Assembly (NCBI GenBank): GCA_017545365.1 | Contig: JAFWOP010000016.1 | Span: 1-29,110 of the forward strand | Length of the DNA stretch: 29,110 nt | Direction: 5' to 3' | Source: Bacteroidales bacterium | GTDB lineage: Bacteria > Bacteroidota > Bacteroidia > Bacteroidales > P3 | Part shown: positions 26,728 to 29,110 of the stretch, piece by piece | Numbering within the stretch: the stretch's first letter is position 1 | How the letters are laid out: each line of letters starts with the position of its first letter | Position numbers and translations under genes: made by a program | Notes under the pieces: model-generated | Seen by the model: only the letters and a program-made list of their open reading frames with translations | Database searches by the model: none | What the model was told of the DNA's origin: nothing

Positions 26728-27298
26728 TCTCCTGCTCTTTACGGGTGGCCTTCCACGCCTTCAGGAAAGTGATGAAGCCGTAGGTGGCCGTGATAAGGAA
26801 AATGGCGCTGATGACGAGCCATTTGTAACTGCCCCCCATGATGCCGAGGGGGATGTAGATGGCATCGCATATCAGATAGCAAATCCACGCGTTGATGTCC
26901 TTGCGCACCATGAGGAAGGTGGCGACGGCCTGAAGGGAGAAGATGGCGCAGTCGAGCACCGGCAGGTTGGAATGCAGCACATGGGTGTCGAAGAGGTAGG
27001 TGGCGGCGGCGATGCCCACCACCGCCAGCAGCGGCCACAAGGGGTTGCCCCAGCAGATGGTGCGGCGGTTGTCCTCGGCTTTTTTCTTCCAGATGAAGAC
27101 ACCCCCGATGGAGGCCAGGATGCTGTAGACCTGGAAGGCAAAGCTCATAAAATGGCGGTCGGTAAAGAAGTTGTAGCACAGGATGAGGCCAGTGACTATG
27201 CTGAAGACCCAAGTCCAACGGTTGCCGCGGGCGGCAAGGTAGACGGTGGTGATTTGCGCGATGGTGATGAGGATGGTGAGGATGGCTTCTACATTCAT
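26720..27298 (-). CDS. pnuC: PnuC-family nicotinamide riboside (vitamin precursor) transporter
   Basis: 192 residues from the ATG at 27298 (MNVEAILTILITIAQI). A longer open frame running up to 27793 overlaps rnhA and is not supported. There are about seven membrane segments. NRWTWVFSIVTGLILCYNFF and NAWICYLICDAIYIPLGI match the two halves of the PnuC fold. PnuC proteins let ribosyl vitamins such as nicotinamide riboside, or in related groups thiamine or riboflavin, enter by facilitated diffusion; phosphorylation traps them inside. No riboswitch is visible upstream, so the substrate is not fixed. It lies 32 bases after rnhA and overlaps prmC. Confidence 0.9.
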   Translation of the reverse strand: MNVEAILTILITIAQITTVYLAARGNRWTWVFSIVTGLILCYNFFTDRHFMSFAFQVYSILASIGGVFIWKKKAEDNRRTICWGNPLWPLLAVVGIAAATYLFDTHVLHSNLPVLDCAIFSLQAVATFLMVRKDINAWICYLICDAIYIPLGIMGGSYKWLVISAIFLITATYGFITFLKAWKATRKEQENA

Positions 27299-27330
27299 TG
27301 TTTGATGATTATGGGTTGAATCGTTTGTTT

Positions 27331-27987
27331 CTATTTTCTTCCAAAGTCGGCTGGAATTTCGCCCCAGTGGTCGGTGTCCCACTTGCGGATTTCGGTGTCG
27401 TAGGTGTTGCTCTGCAGCCATGCTTCGGCGCGGCGGACGAGGTTCCAGAGGTCGGCCGTCTGCGGCGTGAGGGGCAGTTTGCTGCGGCATTCCTTGCGCT
27501 TCACCCAGCTGATGGCGGTCTTCGAGTCGGTATAGATGATTTGGTTGAGGTGATGTTTCTTGAGGTAGGAAAGGCCGTGGACGATGCCGAGGAACTCGCC
27601 GATGTTGTTGGTGCCCACGGGTGCGGCATAGTGGAATACCTGCTGGCGGTTGGCCACATACACCCCCTGGTACTCCATCACCCCCGGATTGCCACTGCAG
27701 GCGGCGTCGACGGCCAGGCTGTCCAACACAGGCCCCGGCACATCGCCCTGGCGCACAAAGGTCATGCCGTTCTCGTCCACGCCCACCATGCATTCCGGCT
27801 CCACCTTCTTCCCCTTCACTTCGTCGTAGGGCCGCTGAAGGGCCGCCTTCGCCTCGTCCAAGCTGTAGAACGACTTATACTGCGCCCCCGCCACACCGAC
27901 AACCTGCTTCTCACAGTCAGCCCAGTTGTCGTAAATGCCAGGCGTATTGCCCTGCCACACAACATAATATTTTTGTTTCTTTGCCAT
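27331..27987 (-). CDS. rnhA: Ribonuclease H with N-terminal viroplasmin (hybrid-binding) domain
   Basis: 218 residues. The N-terminal ~50 residues (KYYVVWQGNTPGIYDNWADC ... YKSFYSLDEAKAAL) form the caulimovirus-viroplasmin/hybrid-binding domain found in eukaryotic RNase H1 and Bacteroidota enzymes. After a linker, the RNase H domain starts at about 90 with catalytic D94 (AVDAACSGNPG), E131 (NNIGEF), D154 (YTDSKTAISW) and probably D214 near the C-terminus (EIPADF). It cuts RNA in RNA-DNA hybrids. It is the first gene of the apparent rnhA-pnuC-prmC-symporter operon and diverges from the head-GIN lipoprotein gene. Confidence 0.94.
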   Translation of the reverse strand: MAKKQKYYVVWQGNTPGIYDNWADCEKQVVGVAGAQYKSFYSLDEAKAALQRPYDEVKGKKVEPECMVGVDENGMTFVRQGDVPGPVLDSLAVDAACSGNPGVMEYQGVYVANRQQVFHYAAPVGTNNIGEFLGIVHGLSYLKKHHLNQIIYTDSKTAISWVKRKECRSKLPLTPQTADLWNLVRRAEAWLQSNTYDTEIRKWDTDHWGEIPADFGRK

Positions 27988-27998
27988 AATTAAGAGTG

Positions 27999-28006
27999 CA
28001 AAGGTA
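27999..28006 (-). promoter_or_regulatory. -7 box for rnhA
   Basis: TACCTTTG on the minus strand, 11 bases before the rnhA ATG, fits TAnnTTTG. A convincing TTTG 19-21 bases upstream is lacking. Confidence 0.5.
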
Positions 28007-28014
28007 CGAAGTTT

Positions 28015-28045
28015 TTTGCATTTACGGATTTTATTTGTACCTTTG
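28015..28045 (+). promoter_or_regulatory. Bacteroidota promoter for the head-GIN lipoprotein gene
   Basis: TTTG (28015-28018), 19 bases, TACCTTTG (28038-28045), 26 bases before the ATG. Confidence 0.75.
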
Positions 28046-28071
28046 CATGTTAAATAATATACTGTATTAAT

Positions 28072-28890
28072 ATGAAAAGAACTGGTCTAATGCTATTTGC
28101 ACTTTGCATGCTGTGTGCTGCATGCAACAAAGAGAATGATTATTACACTATGGGATACGTCATTGCCGGAGACTACACCAAATTGGACGTCAGCAGCGCT
28201 TTCGACGTGGTGGTGTGCGACACCGTCACCCAGGCCATGGTCACCACCCCCAACCGGCTGCAGCGGTATGTCGTTGTCAGAGTGGAGGATGGCGTTCTAA
28301 CCATCAAGCTTCGCCCCCACCTTATGTTTGGCAGCTATGATGCCAAGGTGTTGCTGCCCCGCAACGAGAAGCTTTGTGAGTTAGAACTTTCGGGTGCGTC
28401 AACATTCTATGGCGACCTGAAGGGCGACAAGGTGGAGGTGGACTTGTCGGGTGCCTCCGACTTTGTGGGTTCCTTGCAAGGTGCCACAAAGGTAGAGATG
28501 GAACTGTCGGGCGCATCCACTTTCAACGGTGCCATCCAGGGATCGGAAGTCAGCATCGACCTCGCCGGGGCATCTGTCATAACGGGGTCCATTGATGCCG
28601 ATTATATTGAGTTGGAAGCCAGCGGCTCCTCGACCGTCAAGGCCACGGGCAGCTGTCTCGACTATCTGGACTTGGACCTTTCGGGTTCTAGCGACTTCCT
28701 AGCACCGCTAATGGAATGCCGCAACGTGAAGGGCGAGATGAGCGGCAGCAGCGATGCCGAATTCCAAGTGTGCGAGAGTCTGCAGGTCACCCTCTCAGGT
28801 TCGAGCAGCATCATCTACGGCATCCCCGCCGGCTGCAGACCCCTCGTCAACTGCCCCACCTCCGGCAGCTCGTCGGTCACCCTGCGGTAA
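28072..28890 (+). CDS. Head-GIN domain (DUF2807) lipoprotein, beta-solenoid
   Basis: 272 residues. The N-terminal MKRTGLMLFALCMLCAACNK is a lipoprotein-like signal with Cys in CAAC; the lipobox is not perfect, because Cys rather than Leu sits at -3. After a start typical of the family (YVIAGDYTKLDVSSAFDVVV) come nine repeats of about 20 residues centred on SG[AS]S: ELSGASTF, DLSGASDF, ELSGASTF, DLAGASVI, EASGSSTV, DLSGSSDF, EMSGSSDA, TLSGSSSI and TSGSSSV. Such repeats build a right-handed beta-solenoid. Members are common in Bacteroidota and presumed to sit in the outer membrane or periplasm; no function is established. The repeats shift from SGAS to SGSS about halfway. It is a single gene, divergent from rnhA. 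Confidence 0.92.
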   Translation: MKRTGLMLFALCMLCAACNKENDYYTMGYVIAGDYTKLDVSSAFDVVVCDTVTQAMVTTPNRLQRYVVVRVEDGVLTIKLRPHLMFGSYDAKVLLPRNEKLCELELSGASTFYGDLKGDKVEVDLSGASDFVGSLQGATKVEMELSGASTFNGAIQGSEVSIDLAGASVITGSIDADYIELEASGSSTVKATGSCLDYLDLDLSGSSDFLAPLMECRNVKGEMSGSSDAEFQVCESLQVTLSGSSSIIYGIPAGCRPLVNCPTSGSSSVTLR

Positions 28891-28962
28891 GAGGGACTGT
28901 AATACTCCCCAAAATTTAGACCACTGATATGCGGAAAAAAATTTCGTTCTAGTATAAAGTAC

Positions 28963-29100
28963 GACTGATTTTTTTCCAATCTTTCCCATTGTCGCGTCCC
29001 TCCGGGACGCTGAGTAGTAGGGTTTTCGTTGACCCCACACTGCGTTCCTTGTGTGGGGTTATTGAAATTCAGCATCTTCGATGCTGTTAAAAAATCAGTC
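28963..29100. repeat. 138-bp element: 12-bp terminal inverted repeats around three hairpins
   Basis: GACTGATTTTTT (28963-28974) and AAAAAATCAGTC (29089-29100) are exact complements. Inside lie GCGTCCC-TCC-GGGACGC (28994-29010), ACCCCACAC with GTGTGGGGT (29032-29059) and CAGCATC-TTC-GATGCTG (29070-29086). Short ORFs crossing it are not coding in my view. No target-site duplication is evident. It may be a MITE-like element or a structured RNA repeat; the region 28891-28962 before it shows nothing else. Confidence 0.65.
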
Positions 29101-29110
29101 TTTTATCAAA

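Noticed and set aside
27299..27793. N-terminal extension of the PnuC frame into the rnhA region
   Set aside because: It overlaps rnhA in another frame and has an Arg/Gly/Pro-rich, non-membrane composition; PnuC homology starts at the ATG at 27298.
28795..29075. Two short minus-strand frames across the end of the head-GIN gene and the 138-bp element
   Set aside because: They translate hairpin and repeat DNA and overlap a well-supported gene; treated as non-coding.

Overview
The window looks like chromosome of a Bacteroidales bacterium (phylum Bacteroidota). Supporting signs are several promoters of the form TTTG-N19-21-TAnnTTTG, a family S46 dipeptidyl-peptidase, a viroplasmin-type RNase H, a head-GIN-domain lipoprotein, a four-helix-bundle protein and short AT-rich tandem repeats between genes. 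I cannot name a genus. The backbone is GC-rich by eye (roughly 55-60%), while 9.95-17.0 kb is clearly more AT-rich.

Left part (1-9.8 kb): the 3' part of a DPP7-like peptidase with a terminator, then three genes on the minus strand read as GH2 beta-galactosidase, CNNM/CBS membrane protein and PNGase F-like amidase. Peptidase, N-glycan-releasing amidase and galactosidase together suggest glycoprotein breakdown outside the cytoplasm. rsgA diverges from the galactosidase, and the two promoters abut.

Middle (9.95-17.0 kb): a tightly packed minus-strand defence operon immediately beyond the 3' end of a tRNA-Arg(CCU) gene and its terminator. In transcription order it holds an OLD/PARIS-like ATPase, a TOPRIM-like protein (ATGA overlap), a ParB/Srx-like protein, a D12-class adenine methyltransferase, a C5-cytosine methyltransferase, an HpaII-type restriction endonuclease, and two small unknown ORFs, the last also coupled by ATGA. 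Base composition suggests three modules. The AT-rich ParB-like/adenine-methyltransferase pair in the centre is the best candidate for something undescribed.

Right part (17.1-29.1 kb): a four-helix-bundle gene flanked by oppositely oriented 8-bp-period repeats; the housekeeping operon rimP-nusA-infB; a solitary ATPase_2-family gene whose promoter is overlapped by a nested 47-bp dyad; an apparent operon rnhA-pnuC-prmC-sodium/solute symporter, in which 7-bp-period repeats lie between genes and inside the symporter coding sequence; and a divergent head-GIN lipoprotein. The window ends with a 138-bp element bounded by 12-bp perfect inverted repeats that enclose three hairpins.

All domain calls come from reading motifs by eye; no database search was run.
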